A stretch of 64,000 bases of DNA from Helicobacter felis ATCC 49179 (lineage in GTDB: Bacteria; Campylobacterota; Campylobacteria; Campylobacterales; Helicobacteraceae): NCBI RefSeq assembly GCF_000200595.1, contig NC_014810.2:62001-126000 (forward strand), written 5' to 3'. The translations under genes and the position numbers were made by a program. The notes below the pieces were generated by a model, which was given only the letters and a program-made list of their open reading frames with translations, was not told the origin of the DNA and did no database searches. Below are positions 46,644-56,393 of this stretch, piece after piece; position 1 is the stretch's first letter, and each line of letters starts with the position of its first letter.

Positions 46644-47654
46644 TTGGCAAAAGCATTAACCCAATTTGTACGCTGTGCGGGTTGAGCGGCTAAGGTGGGT
46701 CTGGAAGACCTCAAACAAATTACCGCCCAGCTCACACAACCTCGTTTAAAAGGCGTTGTATTAGACTTCAGCGATAAAGATGATTGTGGAGCGATACAAG
46801 TGGGAAGCTCCTTGCTCGTGCAAAGCGTGGATGTGATCCCCCCTGTAGTCGATGATCCCTATACTTATGGGCAGATCGCTACGGCGAATGCGCTCAGTGA
46901 TGTTTTTGCTAAGGGCGCGCGTGCGATCAGCGCGCTAAGTATTTTGGCTTGGGATCAAGAACATGTGAGCTTGGAGAGTGTGCAAGCGATCATGCAAGGC
47001 TCTTTAGACAAACTTAATGAGTGCGCTTGCCCGCTCTTGGGTGGGCATAGTCTAGCTGATGTGGAGCAGAAATACGGGCTCAGTATTACCGGGGCTGTGC
47101 AAAAATCTTTATGGCGCAATGATGGCGCGCAGGTGGGAGATGCGATCATTTTGACTAAACCTTTGGGCAGTGGGATCATCACCACCGCGCTAAAACGCAA
47201 AATCTTAAAAGAAGCACCCCAAGCGATCGCTAGCATGGCGGCATTGAACCTTAGTGCTATGGAGTGTTTGTTAAATTTTGGCGTGCATGCCTGCACGGAT
47301 GTAACCGGTTTTGGGCTAGTGGGACATTTGTGCGAAATGCTTAATCCCGCAATTTCCATAGAGATCAACACGGGCACGATCCCCCTTTTAGAAGGGGCTT
47401 TGGAATTAGCTAAACAAGGTGTGTATCCGGGAGGAAGTGTTGCCAACAAAAAAGCCCTGCAGGCGCGTGTGCAGAGCCAAAGTAAACTCCCTAATATACT
47501 TTTTTATGATGCGCAGACTTCTGGAGGGTTGCTAGTAGCCATAGGGGCTAAAGAGGCGCAAGAGTGCCTACACGCTTTGCACGATCGAAGCATCCAAGCG
47601 CGTTTAATCGGGGTGTGTGTCCCCAAAAGCACTTTTGAGATTGGTTTGTATTAA
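46644..47654 (+). CDS. selD: selenophosphate synthetase containing selenocysteine
   Basis: Makes selenophosphate from selenide and ATP for selenoprotein and tRNA selenation. The frame starts at TTG 46644 (L-AKALTQFVRCAG), passes an in-frame TGA at 46683-46685, and continues AAKVGLEDLKQI with 322 further residues. The TGA stands at the active-site Cys/Sec position of SelD, so it encodes Sec at residue 14. An ordinary start at GTG 46695 would remove the catalytic N-terminus. Other motifs: SVDVIPPVVDDPYTYGQIAT, LSDVFAKGARAISALSIL, LLGGHSLAD and DVTGFGLVGHL. Its position after cysK-cysE is compatible with shared transcription. Confidence 0.9.
46683..46726 (+). promoter_or_regulatory. UGA-Sec codon and candidate bacterial SECIS hairpin
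   Basis: The TGA (46683-46685) is followed by GCGGCTAA (46686-46693), which pairs with TTACCGC (46720-46726) with one bulged base. Inside, either GGTCT/AGACC (46698-46702 and 46706-46710) or AGGT/ACCT forms an upper stem; in the latter fold GGTCT lies in the loop, as in known bacterial SECIS elements. Confidence 0.6.
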
Positions 47655-48013
47655 TCCCAATCAGAGGGGGATCTGCCTTCTTTGATTTTTTGAATTTTGA
47701 CTTCATAACGCCTGACAGAAGTTAAGGTGTTATTGTGGGTGCGGCGGAATTTTTCAAAAGACTCTCTAATTTGGTGCATAGCGATCTTGTGGCGTTTGGA
47801 AAACTCCCGCAATCGCAAATAAATATCGCTCAATGGCTTATAAGCGCGCATGCGATCGATAAAGAATTGGTGGCGAGTGGCGATGTCTCTACAACCATAG
47901 AGATTGCGTTTACTCTCTTTAAGGTAGAGGGAATAAACACTTTCCTGTTGCCAATATTCTTGTTTGAGTTTATTGAATTCTTGTTGAGGATTTATGCCTT
48001 CTTTCACTTTCAT
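47651..48013 (-). CDS. hypothetical protein, 120 aa
   Basis: A strongly basic, helical soluble protein (many Lys/Arg, e.g. REFSKRHKIAMHQIRESFEK) with no signal peptide or membrane segment. A weak AGGT precedes the ATG. It overlaps the end of selD by 4 bases in convergent orientation. No family recognised. Confidence 0.5.
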   Translation of the reverse strand: MKVKEGINPQQEFNKLKQEYWQQESVYSLYLKESKRNLYGCRDIATRHQFFIDRMRAYKPLSDIYLRLREFSKRHKIAMHQIRESFEKFRRTHNNTLTSVRRYEVKIQKIKEGRSPSDWD

Positions 48014-48131
48014 GTTTACTACCTGTTTATAAAGATGAGAATGTAATAATAACCTATCGTTAGTCTATACACCCTTAAAAAATGTTCACAAGTAGCTTTT
48101 TGGTGCTACGAGGACTTTAAGTCGCAAGATG

Positions 48132-48980
48132 TTAGAGTGAATTGTCTTCTAATACGACCTCCTGTTGGATATAGGACACAGCTTTAAGACGGGCCACGCC
48201 CAGCTGTTGGTTAGACACCACTTCAAAAATGTGCTCAAAGCTATAACGGCGGTGGTTATAAGCGATGATGGTTACTACATCGCCCTGTTGTAAAAAGTTT
48301 TCTTGCGCAAAGGGCATGTAGGGGGTTGCTCCAATAGTGATGATGCATTTAGAGGTTAAGTGCTGGGATCGCAACACCTCTTGCAAATCTTCTAAACTTC
48401 CCTCTTCTTTTTGAGTGTTGCACATTTCCACAATCCAGCTTAAAAGTTTGTCGTAGAAATACTCGTATTTGACCAATTTAGAATTTTCCCCATAGACATG
48501 AGTTTGGCCCTCTCTAGTTAAGAACGAAGCGATGGAATAATCATTGCACACTCCCCCATAAACAAAGCGATCGATGAGCAACTTCTCACCCATACCCTTA
48601 GACCCTTTAGAAAAGTTTTTCTTTTGAGAAAGTTTGTCTGCCTGCAAGTTGCGAATCGAAGTATCATTAAAAGCCATAAAATGGCTGGGCACCACGCTTT
48701 TTACAAACCCTTCTTTGTCATAAAGGATTTCACATTCTAGGGCGATTTCTGGCTCGGCTTGCACATGCAAATGCGCCATTTCTGGAGTCAAAATAATGCG
48801 GTGATTATCCATGCAATAACGCCCCAAATACCCCTGATCATAAGGAAGATAAAAAGGAAAAAGCCCCTTAGGTGCGTCTTTTTCAATGTGCTTCATATTG
48901 ATGAAAGTATGGATTTCACCCGCTTGTTCTAAATGCCTTGCAAAATTTCCCACAACCCCTAAACCGATAAATTTTTCCAT
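48132..48980 (-). CDS. FAH-fold-like protein (DUF5718 type)
   Basis: 282 aa. The central part follows the fumarylacetoacetate hydrolase pattern: PEIALECEILYD (metal-binding Glu region), MAFNDTSIRNLQADKLSQKK (compare NDxSxRxxQ), a KGSKGMGEKLL stretch and the late LQQGDVVTIIAYNHRRYSFE. Whether catalytic ligands are complete is unclear, and the group is annotated as of unknown function. It lies 33 bases after the PP-loop gene on the same strand. Enzymatic role unassigned. Confidence 0.55.
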   Translation of the reverse strand: MEKFIGLGVVGNFARHLEQAGEIHTFINMKHIEKDAPKGLFPFYLPYDQGYLGRYCMDNHRIILTPEMAHLHVQAEPEIALECEILYDKEGFVKSVVPSHFMAFNDTSIRNLQADKLSQKKNFSKGSKGMGEKLLIDRFVYGGVCNDYSIASFLTREGQTHVYGENSKLVKYEYFYDKLLSWIVEMCNTQKEEGSLEDLQEVLRSQHLTSKCIITIGATPYMPFAQENFLQQGDVVTIIAYNHRRYSFEHIFEVVSNQQLGVARLKAVSYIQQEVVLEDNSL

Positions 48981-49013
48981 CTCTAGCTCCTCATCGCGCC
49001 ATTATATCCACTC

Positions 49014-50072
49014 TCAACCCATGAAAAGATATTTTTGTGCCTCTTCTCTATGCAGAGGATTTAAATGTAACACTGTATCCCCTACTTGCACACGATAGAG
49101 TGTATCAGCTTGGCTTTTACCATACCCTAGCACAATGCGCGCAGCCAAATTCTTTTCCTCTATGCTGGCGTGTTTTTCTACCAGTCCTAATGGTCCCTTG
49201 CAATCTAGCAATTCGATGCGATCCATCAAGGGGTGTTGAATATCTAGTTTGGTATTTTCTAGCTCATTGCGTGCCACCACGCAGCGCGCCCCCCCCACCA
49301 CCATGTAACGCCCCACTTTGACAAGCAAATTATCTTGGACGACCATTTTTTGTTGGGTGTTTTGGCGGTGGGCTTGGAGGTCTTTAAGTTTTTGACTCAC
49401 ACTCAAATCTGTAAGCAGACACCCCCCGCTAGGGTTTTCATAATGCTCTAGCCCAAGTTCTTTGATCTTGGCTAGTTGCCGCACACGACTACGCCCCTGC
49501 ACATCCCAAAGTTTAGAACGATCTAGCCAGCCTTGTTTTTCCATAAAGCTAGGCTCTAGTAGTTGCGCGCTCATGGGTCTGAGTAAAAGTTGATCTAAAA
49601 ATTGGGGCTTATTAGGGTTGTTACCCTCTCGATCCAAAATCCCATCAAAGCACTCTTCAGCCCCAAAATTGCGCACGAGTTGTTGGACTTGCCCTAACGC
49701 CTCCTTGCGCTGACTCTTAGGTCTTTGCCCTAAAACCTCCCCACTGATCACAAAATCCGCTTGTAATTCTAAGAGTTTGTAAAAGGCTTGCCTAAACATG
49801 TTGGCATGGCAGTCAATGCAGGGGTTAAAGTATTTACCATAGCCGTATTTGGGCTTAAAAAGCACCTCATCAAAAAACTGTTCTTGAATGTCGCACAAAA
49901 GCAACTGCGCACCCACTTGCGCGCTAGCTTTTTCTAGGTATTCTCTTTTGTCCTTATTGCCCCCAAACCCGATATTAAAATGCAGGGCGATCACCTCAAT
50001 CCCTTGAGAAGCCACCAAGTGCATGGATAATAAACTATCTAATCCCCCACTAAATAAGGCTAAGGCTTTCAT
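49014..50072 (-). CDS. PP-loop ATP pyrophosphatase related to MnmA/ThiI
   Basis: 352 aa. The N-terminal LALFSGGLDSLLSMHLVASQ contains the PP-loop SGGLDS (8-13) of ATP-pyrophosphatases that adenylate tRNA bases. FNPCIDCHANMFRQAF carries a CxxC like that of thiouridylases, and PSGGCLLTDLSVSQKL a further conserved Cys. Probably a tRNA thiolation enzyme, different from canonical MnmA; the C-terminal domain is not recognised. It overlaps the 3' end of dnaG by 23 bases. Confidence 0.72.
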   Translation of the reverse strand: MKALALFSGGLDSLLSMHLVASQGIEVIALHFNIGFGGNKDKREYLEKASAQVGAQLLLCDIQEQFFDEVLFKPKYGYGKYFNPCIDCHANMFRQAFYKLLELQADFVISGEVLGQRPKSQRKEALGQVQQLVRNFGAEECFDGILDREGNNPNKPQFLDQLLLRPMSAQLLEPSFMEKQGWLDRSKLWDVQGRSRVRQLAKIKELGLEHYENPSGGCLLTDLSVSQKLKDLQAHRQNTQQKMVVQDNLLVKVGRYMVVGGARCVVARNELENTKLDIQHPLMDRIELLDCKGPLGLVEKHASIEEKNLAARIVLGYGKSQADTLYRVQVGDTVLHLNPLHREEAQKYLFMG

Positions 50073-51732
50073 AATAGTCTCCTTTTCTATCCCTTAGTTG
50101 TTTTATTTTAATACCCAAATCTATAAACATTTGCATGCGCTCCTTAGCGTCTAAATTCGAATAGAGCGTATTGATCTGTTGGCGTTGCTCTTTATAACTT
50201 ACGAGTAAAAATTTGATAAACTCCTCCTTAAATCCATGTTCGTGCATAGGTAGTCTTGAATCTAGAAGAATATGGAGTAATCTAGGGTCTTGGTGTTTGC
50301 CCGCTAATAAGGCCAGCAATTCATTGTTTAAAACCTTAAAGAACGCCATTTCTAAGAACGGGCGCACGCGCTCCAATAAAGCTGGATCACTTATTAAATA
50401 CTTGAGAATCAAAGCTTCTGTAACGTATCTGGATTCGTTTTGTTGGAGTTTTGGCGCATTTGTCCATTTGGAAGGCTGGGCTTCTTTATGGCGTGCCACA
50501 GATACAAGAGTGGGTGGGATGCCTAAAAGATGTGCGATGGTGTCGCGATAATCTGCTTGCAGTAGTGGAGAGAGAGTTTGGATAAAATCCAACATTTCCT
50601 GCAAAGCTTTTTGTTTAAACAAGGGGTCAAGGCGATCGATGCGCTCATAAATGGCGCGTATTACATACTCAGCAAAAGGGATAGGTTTGTTTAATAGCGC
50701 GCTTATTCCCTCCACCTGCCCTTGGGTAATCATATCTGCTGGGTCTAAGCCATTTTCAAATAACACCACCCCCCCCAATCTATTGGCTTGTGCGAGCATT
50801 TTAGCCCCCTTAAGCGCAGCTGCTCTGCCCGCCTTATCCCCATCATAACCCACCACCACATCCGGATTAAAACGCTCAATGAGGGGCAAGTGTTGTTCGG
50901 TTAGAGCTGTGCCTAGAGTGGCAACTGCGCTTTTAAAGCCGGCTTGATGGAGCAAGATCACATCTAAATACCCTTCTGTTAAGATGAGTTTTTGGCTTTT
51001 GGCGATATCTTGGCGTGCTTGGAAATAACCATAGAGTAATTTAGACTTATTGAACAACGCGCTTTGAGGGGAGTTGATATATTTAGCTACATTGGCTTGG
51101 GGTTGTAAAATCCGCCCCCCAAAACCTACGATTTTTCCATTGGGATTATGGATAGGAAAGATCAGGCGGTTATGAAAGCGCGCGTAGATTCTCCCCCTCT
51201 CATCCTGCCCTAAAACTCCTAGCTCTAAAAGGGCTTGCCTATCCAATCTCTGGCATTGAATCTGCTCTAACACCCGCGATCCTACACAAAAGCCTAAACG
51301 GAACTCTTGCACACTTTTAGCCTGCACATCCCTACTTGCTAAATAATCCTGCGCCTCCTTGTGGTGCTTTAGCAATCCCTCATAACAACGCGTCATTTCC
51401 TCTAAGAGGTCTAATTCTTGGGGGTGTTTAGGTTGGGTGGTGGTGTATTGCAAAGAGATAGAAAACATGTTGGCGAGCTTTTGCACCGCTTCTACAAAAT
51501 CCAATTGCTCGTATTCCATCACAAAGGTGATCGCATTGCCATACTTGCCACACCCAAAACATTTGAAATTATTGCGCATGGGATTGATAGTAAAACTAGG
51601 GGTCTTTTCATTATGGAAAGGGCAGATAGCCACATAAAGATTACCCGCCCTCTTGAGTTCTAGGTAATTTTGCGTTACAGCCACAATGTCAGCAACCTGC
51701 TTAAGCTGTTCTAGGGATTCTTGGGTGATCAT
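50050..51732 (-). CDS. dnaG: DNA primase
   Basis: Lays RNA primers at the replication fork. 560 aa: CHC2 zinc finger with Cys38, His40, Cys58 and Cys61 (ICPFHNEKTPSF; FKCFGCGKYG); the core with SPQSALFNKSKLLYGYFQAR; TOPRIM motifs LTEGYLDVILLHQAGF and VVGYDGDKAGRAAALKG; then a DnaB-binding C-domain. Length is normal for the genus. The neighbour downstream on the same strand is the PP-loop gene. Confidence 0.96.
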   Translation of the reverse strand: MITQESLEQLKQVADIVAVTQNYLELKRAGNLYVAICPFHNEKTPSFTINPMRNNFKCFGCGKYGNAITFVMEYEQLDFVEAVQKLANMFSISLQYTTTQPKHPQELDLLEEMTRCYEGLLKHHKEAQDYLASRDVQAKSVQEFRLGFCVGSRVLEQIQCQRLDRQALLELGVLGQDERGRIYARFHNRLIFPIHNPNGKIVGFGGRILQPQANVAKYINSPQSALFNKSKLLYGYFQARQDIAKSQKLILTEGYLDVILLHQAGFKSAVATLGTALTEQHLPLIERFNPDVVVGYDGDKAGRAAALKGAKMLAQANRLGGVVLFENGLDPADMITQGQVEGISALLNKPIPFAEYVIRAIYERIDRLDPLFKQKALQEMLDFIQTLSPLLQADYRDTIAHLLGIPPTLVSVARHKEAQPSKWTNAPKLQQNESRYVTEALILKYLISDPALLERVRPFLEMAFFKVLNNELLALLAGKHQDPRLLHILLDSRLPMHEHGFKEEFIKFLLVSYKEQRQQINTLYSNLDAKERMQMFIDLGIKIKQLRDRKGDYYESLSLI

Positions 51733-51855
51733 GGGCGCATAGTAGCTAAGATGAACTTATTTGTCAAAAAGATTATTGATAGAATAATCAATAATAAACT
51801 TTAGTCTTTAACTATAAAGTTTTATTAGTAAAATATTTTAAACTTGTCCTAAGTC

Positions 51856-51884
51856 TTGACTTAATCGAGTTTTTTTGCTAGTAT
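51856..51884 (+). promoter_or_regulatory. sigma-70 promoter of groES-groEL
   Basis: TTGACT (51856-51861), a 17-base spacer, and TAGTAT (51879-51884): a rare full -35/-10 pair for this genus. Confidence 0.75.
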
Positions 51885-51888
51885 CGTG

Positions 51889-51909
51889 GCACTTAATTTT
51901 TTTAAGTGC
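51889..51909 (+). promoter_or_regulatory. CIRCE-like HrcA operator upstream of groES
   Basis: GCACTTAA and TTAAGTGC form a perfect 8-base inverted repeat with a 5-base spacer at the expected transcription start. The arms resemble the CIRCE core (AGCACT... AGTGCT), and HrcA is known to repress this operon in H. pylori. The spacer is shorter than the usual 9. Confidence 0.6.
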
Positions 51910-51934
51910 TAATTTTATTGCATAAGGAGACGCG

Positions 51935-52273
51935 ATGTTTAAACCATTAGGCGAAAGAGTGCTAGTTGAAAGACTAGAGGAAGAAAAAAAGACCGCTTCT
52001 GGGATTATTATTCCTGACAATGCGAAAGAAAAACCCCAAATGGGCGTAGTGAAAGCAGTGAGCCATAAAATCAGCGAAGGTTGCAAATGCCTTAAAGAAG
52101 GCGATGTGGTGGCTTTTGGCAAATACAAAGGCACAGAGATCGTATTAGATGGTAAGGAATTTATGGTTTTAGAACTTGAAGATGTGCTAGGCGTGGTGGA
52201 TTCTTGCTGTCATGGGCATGGACACCACAAAGGCGATCATAAACACGAGGGCAACTGCTGCCACAATCACTAA
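51935..52273 (+). CDS. groES: co-chaperonin GroES (HspA) with metal-binding tail
   Basis: 112 aa. Residues 1-90 are a normal GroES ([60 protein letters not shown]). A tail of about 22 residues is rich in His and Cys ([18 protein letters not shown] then NCCHNH), as in H. pylori HspA, which binds nickel and supports urease/hydrogenase metallation. AAGGAG precedes the ATG; groEL follows after 40 bases. Confidence 0.97.
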   Translation: MFKPLGERVLVERLEEEKKTASGIIIPDNAKEKPQMGVVKAVSHKISEGCKCLKEGDVVAFGKYKGTEIVLDGKEFMVLELEDVLGVVDSCCHGHGHHKGDHKHEGNCCHNH

Positions 52274-52313
52274 GAACAATTACACTTAACTCAAATTTTA
52301 CAAAGGATTAGAA

Positions 52314-53960
52314 ATGGCAACTAAAGAAATCAAATTTTCCGATGGCGCACGCAATAAACTCTTTGAAGGCGTCAAACAACTTCACGATGCCGTGAAAGTT
52401 ACGATGGGACCTCGCGGACGCAATGTCCTTATTCAAAAAAGCTATGGCGCGCCTAGCATTACTAAAGATGGTGTGAGCGTGGCTAAAGAAATCGAACTAG
52501 CCTGTCCTGTGGCTAATATGGGCGCACAGCTAGTTAAAGAGGTGGCCAGCAAAACTGCTGATGCCGCAGGTGATGGCACCACCACCGCAACCGTTCTAGC
52601 TTACAGCATTTTCAAAGAGGGCTTGCGCAATATCACCGCTGGGGCTAACCCCATTGAGGTTAAACGCGGTATGGATAAAGCTAGCGAAGCGATCATTGCG
52701 GAGTTAAAAAAATCTAGCAAAAAAGTAGGTGGTAAAGAAGAAATCACCCAAGTAGCCACCATTTCGGCTAACTCTGATGAAAAAATCGGAAAACTCATTG
52801 CCGATGCGATGGAAAAAGTGGGCAAAGATGGCGTGATCACCGTTGAGGAAGCTAAGGGAATTGAGGACGAGCTTGATGTGGTTGAGGGTATGCAATTTGA
52901 TCGTGGCTACCTCTCTCCTTACTTTGTAACCAATGCCGAAAAAATGACCACTCAGCTAGAAAACGCTTATATCCTCCTCACTGATAAGAAAATCTCTAGC
53001 ATGAAAGACATTTTGCCCTTGCTTGAGCGCACCATGAAAGAGGGCAAACCCCTATTGATCATCGCTGAAGACATCGAAGGCGAAGCCCTTACTACTTTAG
53101 TAGTGAATAAACTCAGGGGTGTGCTCAATGTGGCAGCGGTGAAAGCCCCCGGTTTTGGCGATCGCCGTAAAGAAATGCTTAAAGACATCGCGATCTTGAC
53201 TGGCGGACAAGTGATTTCTGAAGAATTGGGCAAAACCCTAGAAAATGCCGATGTGAGCGATCTAGGTATGGCTGCACGCATTGTGATCGATAAAGACAAC
53301 ACCACTATCGTGGATGGCAAAGGTAAAGCCCACGATGTGAAAGATCGCATCGCCCAAATCAAAACCCAAATCGAAGCCACTACCAGCGACTACGACAGAG
53401 AAAAACTCCAAGAACGCCTAGCCAAACTTAGCGGTGGCGTAGCCGTGATCAAAGTAGGCGCGGCTTCTGAAGTGGAAATGAAAGAGAAAAAAGATCGCGT
53501 GGATGATGCTTTATCTGCAACTAAAGCGGCTGTTGAAGAAGGCATTGTGATTGGTGGGGGTGCAGCTCTCATCCGTGCAGCCCAAAAAGTGCACCTAAAT
53601 TTGCACGAAGATGAAAAAGTGGGCTATGAAATTATCAAGCGCGCTATTAAAGCCCCTTTAGCGCAAATCGCAGCTAATGCGGGTTATGATCGTGGCGTGG
53701 TGGTCAATGAAGTGGAAAAACACAAAGAAGCGCATTATGGCTTTAATGCAAGCAATGGCGAATATGTGGATATGTTTAAAGCAGGCATTATTGATCCTCT
53801 TAAAGTGGCGCGCATTGCTTTGCAAAACGCCGTATCTGTGTCTAGCTTGCTCTTGACTACAGAAGCTACCGTGCATGAAGTCAAAGAAGATAAACCAGCT
53901 CCTGCAATGCCTGATATGGGTGGCATGGGCGGTATGGGTGGCATGGGCGGTATGATGTAA
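52314..53960 (+). CDS. groEL: chaperonin GroEL
   Basis: ATP-driven folding chamber, 548 aa. [33 protein letters not shown] (ATP-binding), [20 protein letters not shown] and the Gly-Gly-Met tail ([11 protein letters not shown]) are diagnostic. AAAGGA upstream of the ATG. Transcribed with groES from the HrcA-type promoter. Confidence 0.98.
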   Translation: MATKEIKFSDGARNKLFEGVKQLHDAVKVTMGPRGRNVLIQKSYGAPSITKDGVSVAKEIELACPVANMGAQLVKEVASKTADAAGDGTTTATVLAYSIFKEGLRNITAGANPIEVKRGMDKASEAIIAELKKSSKKVGGKEEITQVATISANSDEKIGKLIADAMEKVGKDGVITVEEAKGIEDELDVVEGMQFDRGYLSPYFVTNAEKMTTQLENAYILLTDKKISSMKDILPLLERTMKEGKPLLIIAEDIEGEALTTLVVNKLRGVLNVAAVKAPGFGDRRKEMLKDIAILTGGQVISEELGKTLENADVSDLGMAARIVIDKDNTTIVDGKGKAHDVKDRIAQIKTQIEATTSDYDREKLQERLAKLSGGVAVIKVGAASEVEMKEKKDRVDDALSATKAAVEEGIVIGGGAALIRAAQKVHLNLHEDEKVGYEIIKRAIKAPLAQIAANAGYDRGVVVNEVEKHKEAHYGFNASNGEYVDMFKAGIIDPLKVARIALQNAVSVSSLLLTTEATVHEVKEDKPAPAMPDMGGMGGMGGMGGMM

Positions 53961-54155
53961 TCTAGCCTAGCCTTTGGAGGGGGCAAGGAGGGGAAACTTC
54001 TGCTATGTATTCGGCTAAAAAATCTCTTTTCTTAGAAAATCTGCGTTTCCAAAAGTTGCGCTATAAATATTTTTGAGTCATAACGACTACACCTTTGTGC
54101 GTGAAAACTACAAGGATTTTAAAATTATTGGACTTATTTGGTAAGACACTTGGTT
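53961..54155. other. spacer with a possible coding remnant
   Basis: On the plus strand an ATG at 54004 opens a 22-codon frame (MYSAKKSLFLENLRFQKLR...) that stops; a shifted frame then reads SHNDYTFVRENYKDFKIIG to a TAA. Together they resemble the C-terminal end of a gene broken by a frameshift. No clear terminator for groEL was found. Confidence 0.3.
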
Positions 54156-54347
54156 TTATTTTTGACACTCTTGATTTTTCATAAATGCAAGACCCTTTTG
54201 TTTTAATGTTTCACACATCTCGTGCGCTCTTTCTTTGTTTTTTTGACCTGCATCTTTTTGAAAAACACCTTGGTATAAGTAATACCCTGCATAAACGATA
54301 AGAACACTACTCACAGCAAAAGATACAATTTTCTCAAGAGTATTCAT
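54156..54347 (-). CDS. small membrane protein
   Basis: 63 aa from the ATG at 54347, which has GGAGG 7 bases upstream. One membrane helix (VSFAVSSVLIVYAGYYLYQG), then a basic/charged tail with two Cys (HEMCETLKQKGLAFMKNQEC). Function unknown. Confidence 0.6.
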   Translation of the reverse strand: MNTLEKIVSFAVSSVLIVYAGYYLYQGVFQKDAGQKNKERAHEMCETLKQKGLAFMKNQECQK

Positions 54348-54552
54348 AAGAGTCCTCCATTTCTTGCTCAAATACTTTTACAACACGAATCAAATTATAT
54401 AACGAATCTTTTTGTTTTAACCCCACCGCATTTCAAAATCCTCTATTCCACCTAGCCCCAACTTAAACCATCCACCAATGTTATCGCCACATCCTAAATT
54501 TTCTCAGTTAAAATAAAATCGGTGCTGGCTTTAGTTATAAGGAGTGTGTGCA

Positions 54553-55453
54553 TTAGAAGTTAATGACATAGTTCCAATAAAGGGCCACATTGCGTCTAAA
54601 GGTGATGGTGTATCTAGAATCTGAACCGCCGGGGTTGCCATAATTTGTCAAAAGACCATTAAGTCCACTAGCTGTGTTTGTTGCTGTAAAATAGGGATCA
54701 TTAATCGTTGGGATGCGCACACCAAACTCAAATCCCTGATGTTTAGTAAAGTTAGTTCTAAGGCCCACATTGACAATGAATTGCACGAAAGTAGGTGAGA
54801 AAGTAGCTTCGCCCCCACTATTGGGTTCACTTGCCGTATTTGCTTGTTGTTTCCAAAAGTTGTTCATGGTGAAGCAAGGACCAACTGCGTTGCCTTGAGA
54901 TGAGTTTTGCCAACGACAACCCCCATTTTCAGCCGTATCTCCACCCATCAACCAACTACTCCCCCCAATCATCACGCCAGCAAAAAGACCAAAGGTGCGG
55001 TGATTTTTTTCATAGAAATTAAAGAGAGCATCTATACCCACTCCATAAAATAGATTAGCGGAGGGTTGGTTTACTCCCATTTGTTCTGAGATTGGAGTGC
55101 TAGAACCATAAGAGGGACTACCACTCCCCCCTTGTCCGCTAAATATGGCATAGTAGCGCAATCCAAAATGTTTTTTCTGTCCAAAAAATTGTTTGTATCC
55201 AAGTTGGATGTTTGCCCCATAAAGATTGCCATTGTAAGTCGTAGTTGTGGTTTTAGGGAGATGATAAGTATTATTTGATTGGTTGCATAAATTTGAATTT
55301 ACGCACCAAGATGTAAAGTTTCCTGTATTGACCCCCGAAAAATTTGAATACTGAAACCCACCCTGTATATATCCCCCACTATCTTCAGCATTTAGCAGGG
55401 ATGTGCAAAGAGAGAGAGAGAGAACAAACTACCGCTGTCTTCTTGAAAACCAT
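54553..55453 (-). pseudogene. Hof/Hop-like outer membrane protein, phase OFF at a CT repeat
   Basis: An ATG at 55453 (AAAAGG upstream) starts a signal peptide MVFKKTAVVCSLSLSL..., but with seven CT units the frame stops after 22 codons. With eight (or five) it would continue CTSLLNAEDSGGYIQGGFQY to an intact 300-aa barrel: IQLGYKQFFGQKKHFGLRYY, IFSGQGG, LFYGVGIDALFNFYEKNHRT, ending RRNVALYWNYVINF. The protein is a close paralogue of the one at 37886. The barrel shows no other lesion, so the gene is switchable rather than dead. CT repeats in signal sequences are the classic hop switch in H. pylori. Confidence 0.88.
55409..55422 (-). repeat. (CT)7 repeat on the coding strand, switchable
   Basis: Seven AG units on the plus strand, within the signal peptide codons of the outer membrane protein gene. 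Confidence 0.9.
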
Positions 55454-55730
55454 AAAACCACCTTTTTATGAAATTTGAGAAGTAATCATGCTAGCCGAAG
55501 TCATTTAAAAATAATGTTAAATTTTAAAACTATTTTTTACTCTGGATTAAGCGTTTTTTTGTAGCAGAATACATAAAAGAGGTTTTTTAAAGATAGTGCT
55601 AGAGCGTAACAAATCCAAGGGACACAGCAAAAAAGCCTTAAAACTAAAGAGATAATTCTAAGCGTGAGTTAACTTTTATAAATACTTCACCCACATGACA
55701 AACCACCACTAGGTTTTTCATACTAGCTCC
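55454..55730. other. AT-rich intergenic region
   Basis: Must carry the promoter of the OFF outer membrane protein gene. On the plus strand a 30-codon basic open stretch (ends NKSKGHSKKALKLKR) has no start codon and may be a gene remnant. Confidence 0.3.
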
Positions 55731-56084
55731 TTAAGGAATAGGGCGATCAAACCCACTAAAATCCCAACCCCAAGCTGGCTTTGGTCCACTTACAGGTTTA
55801 GGTTCTGGGCGTTGGGGTTTTGGAGGAGAGAAAAAATCTTGCACGCGTTCGCCTACTTCCCTCCCAATGATCACACCCGCTAAAGCCCCCAGTGATCCAC
55901 CTACAAGAGGACTCCATACATAGGAGCCAACCCAGCACCCTAAAACACCTCCTATGCCACCTCCAATAGCACCCCCCCAAACTCTCCCTTTGTTTGTGAT
56001 TTCCTCTGCCCATAAAGACGATATGCTGAATACAGAAAGGCATACCACTAATAGCACTTGTTTTACATCACAACGATTTTGCAT
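55731..56084 (-). CDS. secreted glycine-zipper protein
   Basis: 117 aa: a signal peptide (LLVVCLSVFSISSLWAEE), then glycine-zipper helices (GGAIGGGIGGVLGCWVGSYV; LVGGSLGALAGVIIGREVGE), then a Pro/Lys-rich tail (SPPKPQRPEPKPVSGPKP). Such proteins insert in or span the envelope. It may be a lipoprotein-like stress or structural factor; no family is certain. Confidence 0.62.
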   Translation of the reverse strand: MQNRCDVKQVLLVVCLSVFSISSLWAEEITNKGRVWGGAIGGGIGGVLGCWVGSYVWSPLVGGSLGALAGVIIGREVGERVQDFFSPPKPQRPEPKPVSGPKPAWGWDFSGFDRPIP

Positions 56085-56393
56085 TTGGACCTCTTATAGA
56101 TAAATGAGGGGCAGTCTATTAAAATGCCACTTATGCTATCCTAAAATCATAACATAGCACACGGGGCAAGACTAAAGTCATCTTAAAAACAAACAGAGCC
56201 CTGCATTCTATTTAAACAAATAAGGAAAAACACAACGCCAAAGTGAAGAAAAAATCTAAAAAGAAGCAAGAGAGAAACAAGAACACAAACCTCCGCGCAC
56301 TGCCCGCTTGATCAGCTTTGCAAGGGAGGTGCAACGAGAGATTTTTAAACTAAAACCACCCTTTGACCTTTGGCTTTTAAGGATTCTTCTACC
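56085..56393. other. intergenic stretch without a supported gene
   Basis: On the minus strand this is downstream of the broken McrB-type frame; no intact AAA+ domain follows, only short frames. An A-rich section (about 56220-56290) is present. Nothing else was found. Confidence 0.4.
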
